A DNA stretch of 64,000 nt. It comes from Pyrenopolyporus hunteri (Eukaryota > Ascomycota > Sordariomycetes > Xylariales > Hypoxylaceae). Positions 1-13,060 of this stretch are shown one piece after another; position 1 is the stretch's first letter, and each line of letters begins with the position of its first letter. The notes below the pieces were generated by a model. The model had not been told where the DNA came from and did no database searches. It saw only the letters and a program-made list of their open reading frames with translations. Where the stretch lies: NCBI GenBank assembly GCA_902806595.1, contig CADCXC010000005.1, positions 1,054,001-1,118,000 of the forward strand, in the 5' to 3' direction. The translations under genes and the position numbers were made by a program.

Positions 1-2557
1 AAAGATATGCGGCTGAGCCCCTTGCCTGCCTGAGAAGAATCTCTCTATTTCTTCCCCTGTCACCACTCTCTCAAGTCACCAAGCCTGTTTTGCGGTTTGA
101 ACACAGCAGCGGATCAGGGGCGGCGTCGGCAAAGCTTATTGGTCGGCCTACGACGATTAAATGGAAAAGAAGGATAACAGCCTCAAACTTATCAAGGATA
201 CCTATGATAAAGTGTTACTACGAGATAACTTTGTGCTCGAATGTCCTGGCGGGGTTCAGGGGGGTTATGGGGAATTTAGGGGGCAGAAGGTACCAAGTAC
301 GGCGCCCATACTAGGAAAATAGCAGCACGGGAGTTCCCGAAAGTCTATTAGCCGTGCCGTCCCTTTCTCCAGGCTGCTGGTAACCTTAAACAACCCACTT
401 ATACTTTACCCTATGTACACCATTCGTCTCCTTTACCCCGTAGACCATCGTCTTGTATTTGGGGGCTGGAATATTTCTCTATGCGTACTGTACCATGTGG
501 TAATATGGCAAAGCGCTTTGTGCAGTCCCCATACATATCTAGGTAACATAGAATAGCTAGGTAGCTAAGAACGCATTGCAGGGTTGAGAGGGGTACGACA
601 CTCTCAGGTCTCTCAAGTATGCAGTTATATCAAATTGTTTCGATACACTTCCACATTGCGACCGCGGGAACGCCGTTGTCTAATGACACCCATCAGCACG
701 AAAGCGGTAAGTACCTAATGTACCACGGAAGGCTTGCTTCCCAGTACAACACACGGAGCAGCGGTATCGTCATCGTTGCGACTTTTTCTCTTGTGAATTT
801 CGCTATGGAGCGGCGCAGTGTTGCGGTAACAGAAAATAGAAACCACAAGCAATACCACAACACAACACAAAACAATACAACCAAGGTCAGATGTAAACAA
901 ACGGTCGCGCAATTCACCGCCAATTCTGACCCTTAGAGGTATGTATGTACGACCAGAATACGACGAACAGGTGTTCCCAGACGGACAGCCAAGCAGATGC
1001 GGCCCTTAGGCAGGAGCGTTGTATCATCTAGATCATGTAATATATCTCTATATGATTCCCATCCCTACAGCCCTACTTACCGAAAGGCACGCTGACTGTC
1101 GCATTCTATGCGGAGCAATCAACCGTAACTTTCTCATCCACGGCCCAAACGTATGTATAGGCAGCCTATCCGGTCAATCGATCGCTATCTGAGAAAATAC
1201 ACTTTTTACAGATCTTTGGGGCTATTCACCAGGACCGATAGTCGACACCGGCCAATTTCACCATAACAAGGACAAGAAGTCATACCGAACTAACTGTGGT
1301 CGTATCTCCAAAAATGCGCGCAGGCCACTAGTGGCCGACAACGGTGATACCACATTCATGTCCCCCAACCCCCATACTCAGGCGCTCTAACAGCTAACCT
1401 CCAAAGTTATCTCACCCCGTAGACGTCCGCGCCGAGGCTAGCTACCTACCTACCTACCTATGTAACCAGGTATCCAAAGTACAGCAGGCGTAAGACAGAA
1501 CAGGAAAGGAGCATACGTAGGACCTACAACAGCCCCAGCCTTTCGCTATATCGTCCCCAGACCACATTTCGGTCGAGCAGGGCGGCCGCATGCATGAGAA
1601 GAAGAATCTAGCGTGAGATGCCGTTACGCGGAGCAATGTAGGATCTTCAGCTCGTCTCGAACGGCCCAAATATAGACACCCCCAAACGACCATGACGAAA
1701 TCTCGTTTTCCTTTTGCTGTTAGTAAGCCCGGGAGTTGTCCGAGGAGCGTTTGTCGGCGATCTCGAATCTCATCTCAGGTTCAATAGTGCTCAATCCGAT
1801 ATTCCTCGGGATCTGGTGGCGCCATAAGTACCTAGGTAGGTAGCGGCGCGGATACGCGCTAGGAACGGATTGTTCTCGCTGCTGCCCCGAGCTGAAGGCC
1901 GACCCTTGTAAGGGACCCCGCGGTGGTTGATCCGTCGGATTGGGTTCGTAATCCATGCCGGGGAGTTATCTGCCGATTTATGATATATCAAGGACATCGA
2001 CATCCTTATCAGCCCTACCAGCTTACCCACATGTACAATACATACTTTGACTACCTACCTACCTAGGTACGGAGGTTAATTACATCCATGACAATCCGAT
2101 CCTCCCGGCTCGCTTACCTGCGTGATGCTCGGTGGCGTCTGTACGATCCCACCGCATGTGAGAATTAAAATTAAATCGTCCACCTGGTATGCACGGAAAA
2201 CTTTGCCCCCGGAACTCCGTCCGCTCCGTGAATCTGAACAGCGGGACGAGCGTGGAATGTTTCACTAGGAATGGAACCCTGGTAATGAATAACATAAAGG
2301 TCATAATGTTTTCTGTTATAGCATTCGTAGGCGATACGAAGACGCCGGCACGTAAGATATGTAGAGAGAAACAGAGTACAGTGACGAACCGCATAAAATA
2401 AAAGAACCCTGACAATATCTCCATCATACCCGCACACACCCCAGAACGTCATGGTACTTATTAAGTAGGTACCAGTCAGGTAGTACATAATACACACGCT
2501 AAAGCTACAACGAATCCCCAAAGCTGAATTCAGGGGTGATACCAGAGACTATGCATC
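1..2557. other. Intergenic, no supported gene
   Basis: No open frame here has family features, plausible splice structure or composition like the neighbouring genes. The longest frames (about 120 codons on the minus strand near 2080-2520) overlap one another in different frames and encode nothing recognisable. Short CTAC/GTAGG tetranucleotide runs lie at 1441-1462 and 2051-2070. The segment is downstream of the fatty alcohol oxidase gene. Confidence 0.6.
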
Positions 2558-5379
2558 TTATAGAGCAGCCCGTAGGCCACCCCCCTTCCTCAAGTCCCGC
2601 GACACGCCCCTGGCGATCCAGTCCGCGATCGCCATATTGGTGATCATGGGGTTAACGCCACTTGCAGACGGGAAGACGCTCGCGTCAGCCACGTACAAGT
2701 TCCGCGCCTCCCAGACCCTACCCTCGGGGCTGACGACCCCGTTGGCCGGATGCGCGCTCATACGGCACGACCCCATCTGATGCGCCGACGAGAAACCCGC
2801 GTCCGGGAAGTTCAGCCCTGTGCGCTCAAGAGTCTTTAGCCAAGCCGTAAAGTCCGGATCGTTGATGCCTTGGTCGATGTCGTCGTTCGCGTCTGTCTCC
2901 GCCTCTCCCTCTTGTGACTTTGGCTTTACTGGCTTCCGGCGTACAAATGAGGGGACGCTGTTGAGGAACGGCCAGATCTCGGTTGCGCCTTCGATGTAGC
3001 ATAATTTCGCTAGAGCGATGATGCCAGTTAAGATGTTCTTGCGATCGAAGGCCGACGGCGTGTAATCGACGATGGGTCGTCCATCGTCCGGATCCGGATA
3101 CACGCGACCCGTATCACGATCCCGGGTTATAGAAATATAACCGTTCATCTGCCGCATACGGAGCGCGTCAAGCTTCCATTGGAGAGCGTTGTGCCAGGGA
3201 TGTTCGTATAAGAACATATGAGGCTAGATTGAAAGAGTCCAAGTTAACGGGGGATGATCGAATTAGGGGAGTTGGATCCTCATACAATCATACTAGTCGG
3301 TTCGAGCTTGACGCCATGTCCTTTCCCGTCGAGGTTTTCGAAAGTCGAACAAACGCTGGTCAAGATACTTCCTACGTAGCATGGTCAGTATCGCTGTCGC
3401 GAGGCCTTTAGAGAGGCTAGCCTGGACTCACCTTCCCAACCTTTGACGTCCTCGTCGAAGGCAGCGTTGAGTTGGCTAACCGGATGTAAGTGAAGGTGTT
3501 TGCCGATATGAGGATTCTGGCAATATATTAGAATGCGAGGTACTCTTAACAGATGGTCAGTATTATGATATGAGATCCTACCTTCAGGCCACTCCTCATT
3601 AGCAGCAGGGGAGTGTTGAGCGAGCCACAAGCCACAATTACTTTCTTTGCTCTTATTTGGACTTGTCTTTGGACTCTTTCCGAGATAGAAGTATGGATTT
3701 CCCCATTTTTGTCTCTTGATGTCCACGCCCCTACCACCCCAACGGCCGTTTTAGATCCGCGACTGCCTTCGAAGAGCACCTTGGAAATATCAAAGCCTTC
3801 AATGAACCTTGCGCCAGCCTTCGCAGCTGCCGGAAGCCAGCTTACAGCCGGACCTTGCTTCTCACCACTTCCACAACCAAGAGCGCAATGACCACATGAG
3901 TGCTCGGCGCCCCCAGTATTCTGGGGGCATGGTTTGGCAGTCCAACCAAGTTTTTTCGCACCATTGAGGATAACATTTGATCCATGATTATGGCGTAGAT
4001 GAGCGTCACTGACACCCACTGTAATTATGGTCAGCAATTTTCCGTCCAATGATGCCGCAGCGGACTACCGCGTATCCTAGCGTATCAACGATCCCATATC
4101 TAACTATAAACCCAGTGTACTCTGGACGGGCATATTAAGGAACATGACTTACTAAAGTCGCATACACGGTCTAGACAGCGCTGGAACTCCTGAGTCGTAA
4201 AGAAACTGAGACCCTGGCTCGCCCATTCCTCTCGTACGAACCCCTGAGGCTGAAGACTAACGCTCCAATTCACTACGACGACAAGGGTTAGTAATCGGGG
4301 CTCCAGGTATGACTTAGGAGATTAATTCCCCGGCCACCCTGACTAAGAAGTCCTGGCTTCGATAGTAGGTCTAACACGGGAGAGAGAATTATCGACGTCA
4401 CATACCAGTGCCACCTCCACCCCAGCACCTGCCAGCAAGGATAGTCATGGAGCCAGTCACGGTTTGTATCACACCGTTTCCCTCGAAAAGATGCTGAACG
4501 GCCGTTTCGGCAGGCATCGGCAGGCGAGAAGGGGGAAAGTAATAACCCTTGTCAACGACAATGACCTTGTGGCCAGCCTCAGAAAGGACCTTCGCACACA
4601 CGGCTCCTCCGCAACCCGAACCAACAATAACGACATCGGTTTCGATCGTTTCTACCCCGGACCCATTTCCGAATTGCATGAAATTGAAGTCAAACGACGG
4701 GCCGGGCCGGTAATCTTCAGCATACTCCCTGTAGTCACTCAACTGGTGTAACAAGGGATCCGTTTGCGCAAAACAGGTCCTAGCAATCTTAATAATTGGG
4801 TTCGCAATCATGGGCCAGACGGTCATCCATGATCGGTTCCATGCTTGGATGGTTGCTTCTCTGACGTGAATCGGCTGTTCGTGCGGGGGAGTATAGTGTC
4901 CCGTCGCAGCCAGACTCCCCAAGCGAGTGCTTTGAACGCGTTAGCTACGGCGCGCTAGAGCTTTTTATAATGAATACGGAACGGAGCGAGATTATATCCT
5001 ACGATATTAAACCCAAGATACGACCCAGCCGTTTCCGATCACTGTTCGGAGTGGACTGAATAAGTTGCCTAAGCGCTCGCACAAATCGCGGGTTGTCTAA
5101 GGGGCGCGCTCGAAGATACAGCTGGAATTTCTCATATTCTGGCGGGCGTTTCATGGAGGCCTTGATGAACTCATACTGTTCCTGTAACCGGGATTGGGGA
5201 ATCCATAGCTGGTCCTTCTGGTTTGTTATTCCCGGGCCCGACTCTGGCACAATGGACGGGACTACGGCATCGACCAAGGCGAAGAGAACCCGCCATTGAG
5301 TCTCGGAGAAGTACGTATCTGGTTCCAAGTCCGGAAGTTGAGTGGGAATAGGGGCCGTGAGATGGTGAGAAGCACCCAT
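2558..5379 (-). CDS. Long-chain fatty alcohol oxidase (GMC oxidoreductase family)
   Basis: FAD-dependent oxidase of the fungal/plant long-chain alcohol oxidase family, which converts long-chain alcohols to aldehydes with O2, normally in microsomal or peroxisomal membranes. Seven exons join in phase: 5379-5003, 4929-4406, 4272-4153, 4018-3582, 3516-3432, 3371-3286 and 3223-2558. They give about 764 residues, near the family length. The dinucleotide-binding motif GSGCGG lies in exon 2. The exon 3 join gives VNWSVSLQPQGFVREEW, typical of the family. The C-terminal GMC segment (HQMGSCRMS... and ...GVNPMITNMAIADWIA) is in the last exon. The start ATG at 5379 begins a soluble N-terminal region before the FAD domain. 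Some donors are weak (GTAGGA at exons 1 and 4), but every join restores family-like sequence. No break is visible, so the gene looks intact. Next gene upstream is more than 3 kb away. Confidence 0.9.
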
Positions 5380-8300
5380 TATTGTCTAGAGGCGCCGATG
5401 TGGCTTAAGACATCAATTCCTTATACGGAGATAATTTAGAAGTTTTAACGTGCGAGTTCATGGGATGTTACCTGCTCAGGAGGATTGGAAAGGATTCTCA
5501 ATGTTGTGTGAATATATTTGAATGAAGACATATCATTGGCCTGTGCACCTTAACTTGCCTCGGTTTAATTATTCTTTTTGGCAACTGTTATCGCCAGATG
5601 TAACTGTATAGGGAAGGGAACACCTAGATAAGATAAATGGATACTCCTACATGATGTATTGCATGTCTTGCTCGCTGCCTCCTAAACTGGTATGGTGCCT
5701 AGGTCCTAGGTAGGTACGTATCCAGACCTACCTTAGGTCCCTAGGCAGTCTCCTCAGCTCTCAGCCCGATTGCGGGGTATGAGGCGCGCTGGAACTAGAT
5801 ACTACCTACATGCACCTAGCTGCTATCTTACTTCTCAGGCGAAGCTATAATAACATAGGTACCTATCTACCAGGGTAGATACCGAAGAATTTCGATAATA
5901 CAAGTATGTAAGACTGCGGCCGAGACATTGAGCTTTGAATGGGCAGTTACCGGACGAATTGAGCAATGTTTTAGCACATTAAATGCTGCGTTTCAGTGAA
6001 GTCATCGAAAATGAAACTCCGAAATATCGGAAGACTCGGGCGTACGAGCGCGCCATGCACCCAAATATGTACCTATGCTACTTCGAAATCTTGGGAATGA
6101 CAATTCGACGTATTATGACTTAATCTGGCACATTTGTACTCTGTGTAGAGTCATCCAGGAATCACCGGATCTAACGCTCGGTGTTCGATTACGACAACAC
6201 GGCACATAATTCGGACGTAAAGCAAAATATAGAACTCGTCTATTTAAAGGGAGTTGTATGGGTATAATATAGTTACACACCGTATTAGTTCTTCTATCTC
6301 ATTGGTTATGTGTATTGCTTTTTGGTTATCAATTTGTTGGGGAGGGGCGAGGTGGACTTCAGAGGCTGAAGATAATAGGACCGTTTGGACAGAACATCCG
6401 ATAGACCTTTTGACATTTTACAATCTAAGCGCATACCCGTCAGATCTTAACTCTTCGATACGTAAGAAGACAGTGTTATATAAGTAAGCATAAAACCGCC
6501 GGATTCCTCGCGACTATGTAATCGTTCGTAGAAAGAATCTGGTAATCCGTACTGGAGTTTAAATCGCGATTCATCACGCCATCCCTTTTGCGCTAGCCTG
6601 TGCATCTAGGTACAAGTACCAGGTGTAACGGGCTGGATGGATACCAAACTCGGGGGATCTGGCATGGAGAATATAATTAGTGGCTCCACTCACCAGGAAA
6701 AGGGCTCGAGCTTTTAAAGAGAGAAAACAAAAGAAAAGAAATAGTATTATTGGCCAATAGGTGGCGACGCGGGGTTGATGAGGGGCAAGACAGAATTATT
6801 GGTTTTGTTGGGAAATGGATCTCGGAGCCGGAACCTCACATAGTAGACGTTGGCCTGCTTGATGATGTAACACACATACATTAGCTAGGACGTAGTCATC
6901 CAAGCTCACCATCTTGAGTTCGAGATCACCGATAGGTGAGTATTCCCACCACTTCAGGAATCATCCCACCCAGATAAGGGACTGCTTACTATGGGCGAAT
7001 GCGTATGAAGGAGTATTAATAGACAGCGACCGTCAGTGCAAGCTCTCCAGGAGAAAAATGAAACAAAGTTCTTAATTTAACAAAACTCGGAGCACCTGGG
7101 GTTTGATTGTTTCTCCCACGGGTCGGCCGGCCATCGTAGAGATATTACGCGCTGACTGGGTCACGCTATCGCATCCCGGTGCTCCGGACTCGTCCATCGA
7201 GAGCATTTTAGGTTTACCAATTTAGTTTCCGCCATGGAATCTAGATCATCCTATCGAGGCGGGCTTCTTTGCGATATTAGGCTTACAAGCAGAGGTGTGC
7301 GTTCTCTCAACTCTGGGTATCGGTATGAAAGCCGCATTTCGCAATCTAGCCGACTCTTGGGGGGGCGATAACAGGATCCACCGGGGACGGGCAGATCAGC
7401 TTCCTCGGTATATCAGATACGACCACATGCTTTCTCTGGTTTCGGGTCTTTAGAGAAAGACGGTCGGATTCCGGGTTATTTGCTAAGTATACGACAATGT
7501 TGCATTGTCCCTTGCTAACATGGACGGTCAAATTGTGTAAGGCATCGTCTTGGTTGATGCTCGACAGGAATATTTTTTGCTTTTGTGTGGCGCACCAACA
7601 AAATGGGGGAAGGGAAACCTTCTAAAAGCGCCCATCCCTTATGACCGAGCATTGGGGGGAACTTGCGTGTGCAATACCACGTACCTGCCCTATGGTATGT
7701 TTATGTACGCGGTACACAATATTATGATTAATAGTTACTAGGTAATAGGCAATGGATAATAGGTAATAGGCAGGTGCGGTGCATGCAGTCGGTGTGTGTA
7801 TTGTGCCTGACTACCTCTGTCTATTAGTCTATTAGCGCTAGAACGTGGATCCCCCAGCTCAAAAATTCAAACCCGAAAGCAGCACTTATACCCAATTCGG
7901 TAGCGGCAAGCCAGGCCAGACCAATGATAATGGGGGAAGTTGTCACCAAGCTCCTTCAACTGTTGAGCTCTTCGGCTCTGTGTATTACATCCAAGAAACC
8001 ACGAATGGGTATAGTGTAACCTTGTCGTCACTTGTATCGCCCCCCCTGGCACCGACCTCCCTGTCACAGCCCAAGTTTAGCGCGTTTAGGGTCCGATTGT
8101 GCCGCGGTCCAGTCTGCAGGAACCTCTCGCACATCACATCCCTCTTAATAGCTAATTTTTTTTTCCCTTTCCCTCCAGAGGCGACTCAAATATTTGATAA
8201 CATCGTGAGGGAGACCGGCTATTCCTACACCTTCTTCTCTTTTCCAAGGCGAGATTTCCATTATCTGTAACTTAGACAAGGCCTCGGAGTTATATTCTCT

Positions 8301-8495
8301 CTACTTAGATGTCTCCATAGACCCCTTGACTTACGTCTTTCCTTCCCGGCGAATCTAGGTGCACATATCGCAACTTGTCGCGTGCGCGATCTGTGTTTCC
8401 TCAACCTCAGGCCTAGCATCTTCAATTCTGGATGATTAGGGCTTGAATTCGAACTTCCGAAGACTCTACGTCAAATTGTGCTCTCAGTCGCGACC
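5380..8495. other. Divergent intergenic region between fatty alcohol oxidase and elongase
   Basis: A 3.1 kb spacer between two divergently transcribed lipid-metabolism genes. TAGGTACC-type palindromic tetranucleotides cluster at about 5696-5745 and 5860-5880. The open frame at 7845-8270 (+) ends upstream of the elongase ATG and looks like leader or promoter sequence rather than a gene. No tRNA or other RNA gene was recognised. Confidence 0.55.
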
Positions 8496-9999
8496 ATGGC
8501 CACTCCAATTGCTTTCCTCTCGCCTCCTACGCCAGCTCTTTTCCAGTTCCCGCCTCACCCAGAGCCGCGAGCCATCCCCCCTCCGAGCTACAACACGCCT
8601 TTTACTATACCAGATAGCCTATACGTTAGCGCATTAGACCCCAAGGTTCCCATTACGATCGCTACCGTCTACGCAGTCACGGCCAAGGCACTAAACGTGT
8701 ACAACAAATCGACCAACGGGAGGCCATGGGCCATCAGCAAGACGAGGGCCTTCCGCTTCTTAGTCGTCTTACACAACGTCTTCCTCGCTGTATACTCGGC
8801 ATGGACATGGATTGGCATGTTTAATGCTCTTCGGAACTCGGTTGTCAGCCCGACCGGTCCCGATGGCTGGGCTGGCACAGTTGACAGTTTCTGCAAGTTC
8901 CACGGGCCCGCTGGTCTAGGAAACGCGCTTCATTACAATCAGAACCGGGGGGGTTGGGAATCAGTATCGGGGGCGGGTTCTCCAGCAGCGCGGTTTCCCA
9001 GCCAGAACGATACAGGGCGAATCTGGAACGACGGTCTAGCCTTCTACGGCTGGCTTTTCTATATTAGCAAGTTCTACGAGGTGATAGATACTCTCATCAT
9101 TCTCGCCAAGGGCAAGCTTAGCTCGACGCTTCAGACTTACCACCATGCGGGTGCCATGATGGCCATGTGGGCTGGTATGCGTTACATGTCAGCACCTATC
9201 TGGATCTTCGTCTTCTTCAACTCAGCCATACACGCTCTCATGGTAAGATTTCATCCCCTAGGTCCGATTAAAGCACTTCCGATCGCTAACTTGAAGGAAG
9301 TACACATACTTCACCGTGACGGCTTTCGGCGTCCGCGTACCTACTTTTATTAAGCGATCTCTCACCTCCCTCCAGATCTCGCAGTTCATCATCGGCGCCT
9401 CATGCGCCATGATCCACTCGTTCATCTCGTATTTGATCCCAGTTCAGGTTAAGGTCAGCCCTGCTGAAGCTACTGCCGCCGCGTTGCATATCTCCACTGC
9501 TGCAAGTGCCACACCAACCGATGCCAGCTTCCTTGACGGTCTCAAGCAGACACTATTCGGTGCTGCTGAGGCTGCAGGTGCTGCTGCTGTGGTTTCTTCA
9601 CCCGGTGCCGGATCCGCGGGCGAAGGTGCCCATTACATCACTCGATATCAAAAAGTCGACTGTATCACCACCAGCGGCGCTACCTTTGCTATCTGGCTCA
9701 ACGTCATTTACCTGGCTCCTTTGACCTACCTATTCGTATCTTTCTTCATTGCTAGCTACCTACGCCGTAGCAAGGCTGAGGTTGTACGTGCTAAGAACAA
9801 TCCCGACCGTCGCCGGAGCAATGTTGTTCTGGCGGAGAAGGCTAGCTGGGACGCCGCAAAGGGTATTGAACGTGAGGTGTACGGCGAGAGCAAGGAAGGT
9901 GCTATCATTGAAGACAGCGATGAATCTAGCAGCAACGACAGGCTCCATCCGTCGTCTGCCGCTCGAACGAACGGCCGCACCAACGGCAAGAAATTTTAA
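8496..9999 (+). CDS. ELO family fatty acid elongase (3-ketoacyl-CoA synthase)
   Basis: ER membrane condensing enzyme of the GNS1/SUR4 (ELO) family, which adds malonyl-CoA units to fatty acyl-CoA. Two exons, 8496-9242 and 9301-9999, are joined across a 58 bp intron (GTAAGA, CTAAC, AG), giving 481 residues. I chose the ATG at 8496 because its context is CGACCATGG. An in-frame GTG at 8478 is less likely. Family features are the SKFYEVIDTLIILAKGK segment, the box LQTYHHAG (Q213, H216, H217) and NSAIHALMYTY across the splice. Several hydrophobic helices surround these. The catalytic box reads QxxHH rather than the usual HxxHH. A hydrophilic, charged C-terminal tail of about 80 residues, rich in Ser, Asn and Arg, extends beyond the last membrane segment, and an Ala-rich insert lies in the luminal or cytosolic loop before it. 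Substrate chain length cannot be read from the sequence. Confidence 0.9.
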
Positions 10000-11103
10000 A
10001 AGAGAGCCAAACCCCCGCTCGAAGTGTATTAACGGAGGAAATTACCATATCACATGGGTATAACATCTACCAAAGATCTGCAGTCGCTGGTTTGCAATAC
10101 TACCACAACAATACGGAACCGGCGCTACGTTGATCTAAATCATATTCGGAGTTCGGAAGGAGGACTAATGGGAACCTAAAAAAGCATATTAGCATCGGGG
10201 AGAGGGTTACGCAGCACTCATGAGATCAGACCTATAACGAAGTTTTGACTCATTAATGACAAGATCGATTCAATTCGATGTAAATAAATACAAAGCGAGT
10301 CTCGCCGGCTAGGTTAACTGTATATAATACGAACGTTTACTCAAGCCATCATCGTCACACCGCCCTTATGCGTATGCGTGAACTTAGGCAATATATCAAT
10401 ATTCGAGAGTATCAATCCACAATATTCTTATTAGCGTTAAGCCATCCCGGAGCTTGGTAAAACCAAACTTCATATTGACCTAACAGCACCATTAGAAAGA
10501 TGGTAGGTTATTAGAATGATGGTAGGTCCCTGCTGATATGTGGATTACCCCTTTATTTCAGGGGCGTCAATTTAAGGTTTTCCCCATCTAGATGGCCCCT
10601 TCTGTCAGAACAACTACGAAAGCTCCCAGGTGGCGTAGTAGCCCCTATAGCGGGAGCCTAAATTAGCTATGTTAAGTAACGTTTGGCTTAAAGACCAAAT
10701 AACGCAGTATGTTATCAAGGCTACATACACCCTAGTTTCTTAGGCTAATTTTCTGTTTAAAGAAGCCGTTGCCGACGAAGTAACAATACTTAGAAGAACG
10801 ATATTGCTCACCGAACGTAAATTCATCATGGCTTTTTATACCTACCCATGAGAGCTCTGGTAGAACTTAACCATTTGCGGTTCCTGTTTTAGGGTATTAT
10901 GTCTCGTTCCCCTTACCTAGATCCATGTATCTCGCGTAGGAAGGGGAATAAAATTACGACGGCACATCATAGAGGGATAAAATCTACTACAATTTATTGG
11001 AGAGGCAATGCACCGTAAAGAGATTCGCACATGAGATTATAAGGGACGTTGCGATAAGAATTAGTCTAGCTAAGCCATTTTTATGTTTGCATCTCCCCCT
11101 CAA
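10000..11103. other. Convergent intergenic spacer
   Basis: 1.1 kb between the 3' ends of the elongase (+) and the coiled-coil gene (-). No supported coding frame, RNA gene or notable repeat was seen. Confidence 0.55.
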
Positions 11104-13060
11104 TCAGAAATTAAAGTCATCCTCGCCCTCATCTTCACTGTCACCATCGTTGCCGTTGTCGCTATCGTCTAAGATAAACCCGTCGTCACTATTATCTATC
11201 CGAGCTTTTTTGACGGATATTCTTTGCTCCTCTTCCAGGGACCTTTTCAGTAGTTCCTGGAATTCGCTTCGGAAATTGTTGGAATTTTCGGCCATGTTTT
11301 TCTTTAGTTGCTGTAATTCGCTTTGGACTTTGGCTAAGTTCTCAGCTATATCCTTTTTTAGGTCCGCTGTCGCCTTTGTGATTTGGTCACTCAAACCTTT
11401 AATCTTGTCTTGTAGGTCAATGATGCGGAACCTAGCTACACGACTAAAGAGCTTGTTTTCTTCGCCTCCCCATCCAGCAGAAGCCTATCAGCTTGCGTAC
11501 AGGGTTACCAAGACAATTTTTCGTTCAGTTCAGCCCGGGCTTTCTTAATAATAGCATCCACACGGTCACGATTCTCTCTATCAGCTTTCCGCTCTTGGAG
11601 TGTCTTGCTGACATCAAGAGCCCAGTCCCGCACCTCTGGTCGGGGGTCTTCGCCATTGCCCTTCGACGGAAACTTCTCGAGCATGGCTGTCACGAAGACC
11701 TGGAACGACCTGTCTATGGAGAACCATGGGCTGGATGCTCGAGATACATTGTCGTGCTCGATGAGCTGGGCCTCGAAAAAGTCAGCCCAGGACGCTAAGT
11801 TGTCCAGGTTTGGGTTGACGATAACCGATTTGGCCATCCATTCAACGGCGTCTTCCGGCGAGTCCAGGTCCTTCGGATATGGCTTCTGTGGAAGCTCGAG
11901 ATTTGTGGTTGCGCTTTGTGTGGTCTTCGCCTGAACGGGGTTCTGATGGGTAGGGCCAGAATGGAGATATAGTCCTGGGCCTTTTCCCTTGTGGATCGCA
12001 GTGTCATTTGCCTTGCCTTGGTAAATGTTCATCTTGTTATGCGCTGAGAGGCGAAGTTCATGGACACTCTTTTCGATATAGGTGTCCAAGCTTCGAAGAA
12101 TGGGGCGCGTCTCACCCATTCTGTCACTTTCTAGCACCCAGAAACATAGGAAGTCGAATGCTTCCCATAGTTTCTTGACTGCGTGGAAGCGCTTCTTTTC
12201 ATCGTCGAGCCATTTCTTCATCGTGTCATCTAAAACAGGCTTTAGCCAGCCTCGTTTAGGCGATGAGTCGACGACAATGACAACATGGAGACGCTTGGTT
12301 AGGATATAGGCATGCGTTTCCCAACCTATAATAGTCGATGATGTTAGCCACGCTTTCTCCTCCTTATGATGACTTTCGCTTTTCCCTTTAGGAAAAGAAC
12401 GAAATCAAAGAAAGAAATAAGAGCTAGAGGGTCCTATGTTGAAGGTGAGGCCCTGTTCCGGGGTCGCAGAAACCAGGACTGGTTTAGAGATAAAGATCGA
12501 AGCCAAAGAGTGCGCCGTATCCTTGGTTTTTAGGGAGAAGGTGAATGGTGATCGATGCCGGGTGGTACAATTAGAGAATATACATACCAAGGTGTTTATG
12601 TTGGTTGAAGTCCCTAGGAATTGGGACAGCCCAAGACGGCAAGCCTGCAAAGGGTATGAAGGGAGCGCCCTTATTCTCCATCTCAAATACTGCGTTGATA
12701 AATGTAGGCATAACCGCCTTAGACTCGGCCCAAACTTCGTTTACGGCCTCCATCATGTCCTTGGTTTGACTCGAGCTAGGCGATGGGGCCGCATTATCAA
12801 GAGCAGGATTGCCTCCGCCTCTTTGGTTGCGGAGAAAAGTCGCCAAAGCTGGGAAGCTTGGCAATACTTCCTCCTCTCTTTGATTCATATATGTTAGCCA
12901 TTGAGTACTTGAAGAGAGATAAGCTTTAATTGCAAGGTATAAAGGTCTGAATGGGGATAGGGTTGCCAACAATTTGGCGGACTTTGTAGGTAGTGCTAAG
13001 AAGGCTTAAATGTAATCAGTGAACTTACCCAATATCAATCAAGGTCATGGGGTGGTCCAT
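11104..13060 (-). CDS. Uncharacterised coiled-coil protein with acidic C-terminus
   Basis: I do not recognise the family. A four-exon model joins in phase: 13060-13029, 12907-12588, 12325-11509 and 11431-11104, about 498 residues. The donors are GTAAGT, GTATGT and GTAACC. The second and third joins are well supported because frames and phases match. The first exon (MDHPMTLIDIG) rests only on a strong donor and phase, so the N-terminus is tentative. The middle is helical and mixed-charge, beginning WETHAYILTKRLHVVIVVD. The last exon encodes a coiled coil of about 70 residues (repeated AENLAKVQ / AENSNNF heptad-like stretches), then a short basic patch (VKKARI) and a very acidic tail of Asp, Glu and Gly ending DDFNF. 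It sits alone in a gene-poor stretch. The acidic tail and possible nuclear signal would fit a nuclear protein, but that is a guess. Confidence 0.6.

Noticed and set aside
2080..2521. Overlapping minus-strand frames of 116-119 codons
   Set aside because: Two frames overlap the same DNA, hydrophobic by chance, with no conserved motif or neighbour support.
4019..4405. Apparent gap in the fatty alcohol oxidase suggesting a pseudogene
   Set aside because: A 120-bp exon (4272-4153) lies in the gap, restores the missing family segment and keeps phase on both sides.
7845..8270. 141-codon plus-strand frame upstream of the elongase
   Set aside because: Ends 225 bp before the elongase ATG, has no family features and looks like promoter or leader.
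12996..13028. 33-bp intron after MDHPMTLIDIG with acceptor CTTAG
   Set aside because: Too short for a fungal intron and out of phase with the next frame. The acceptor at 12908 gives a phase-consistent join.
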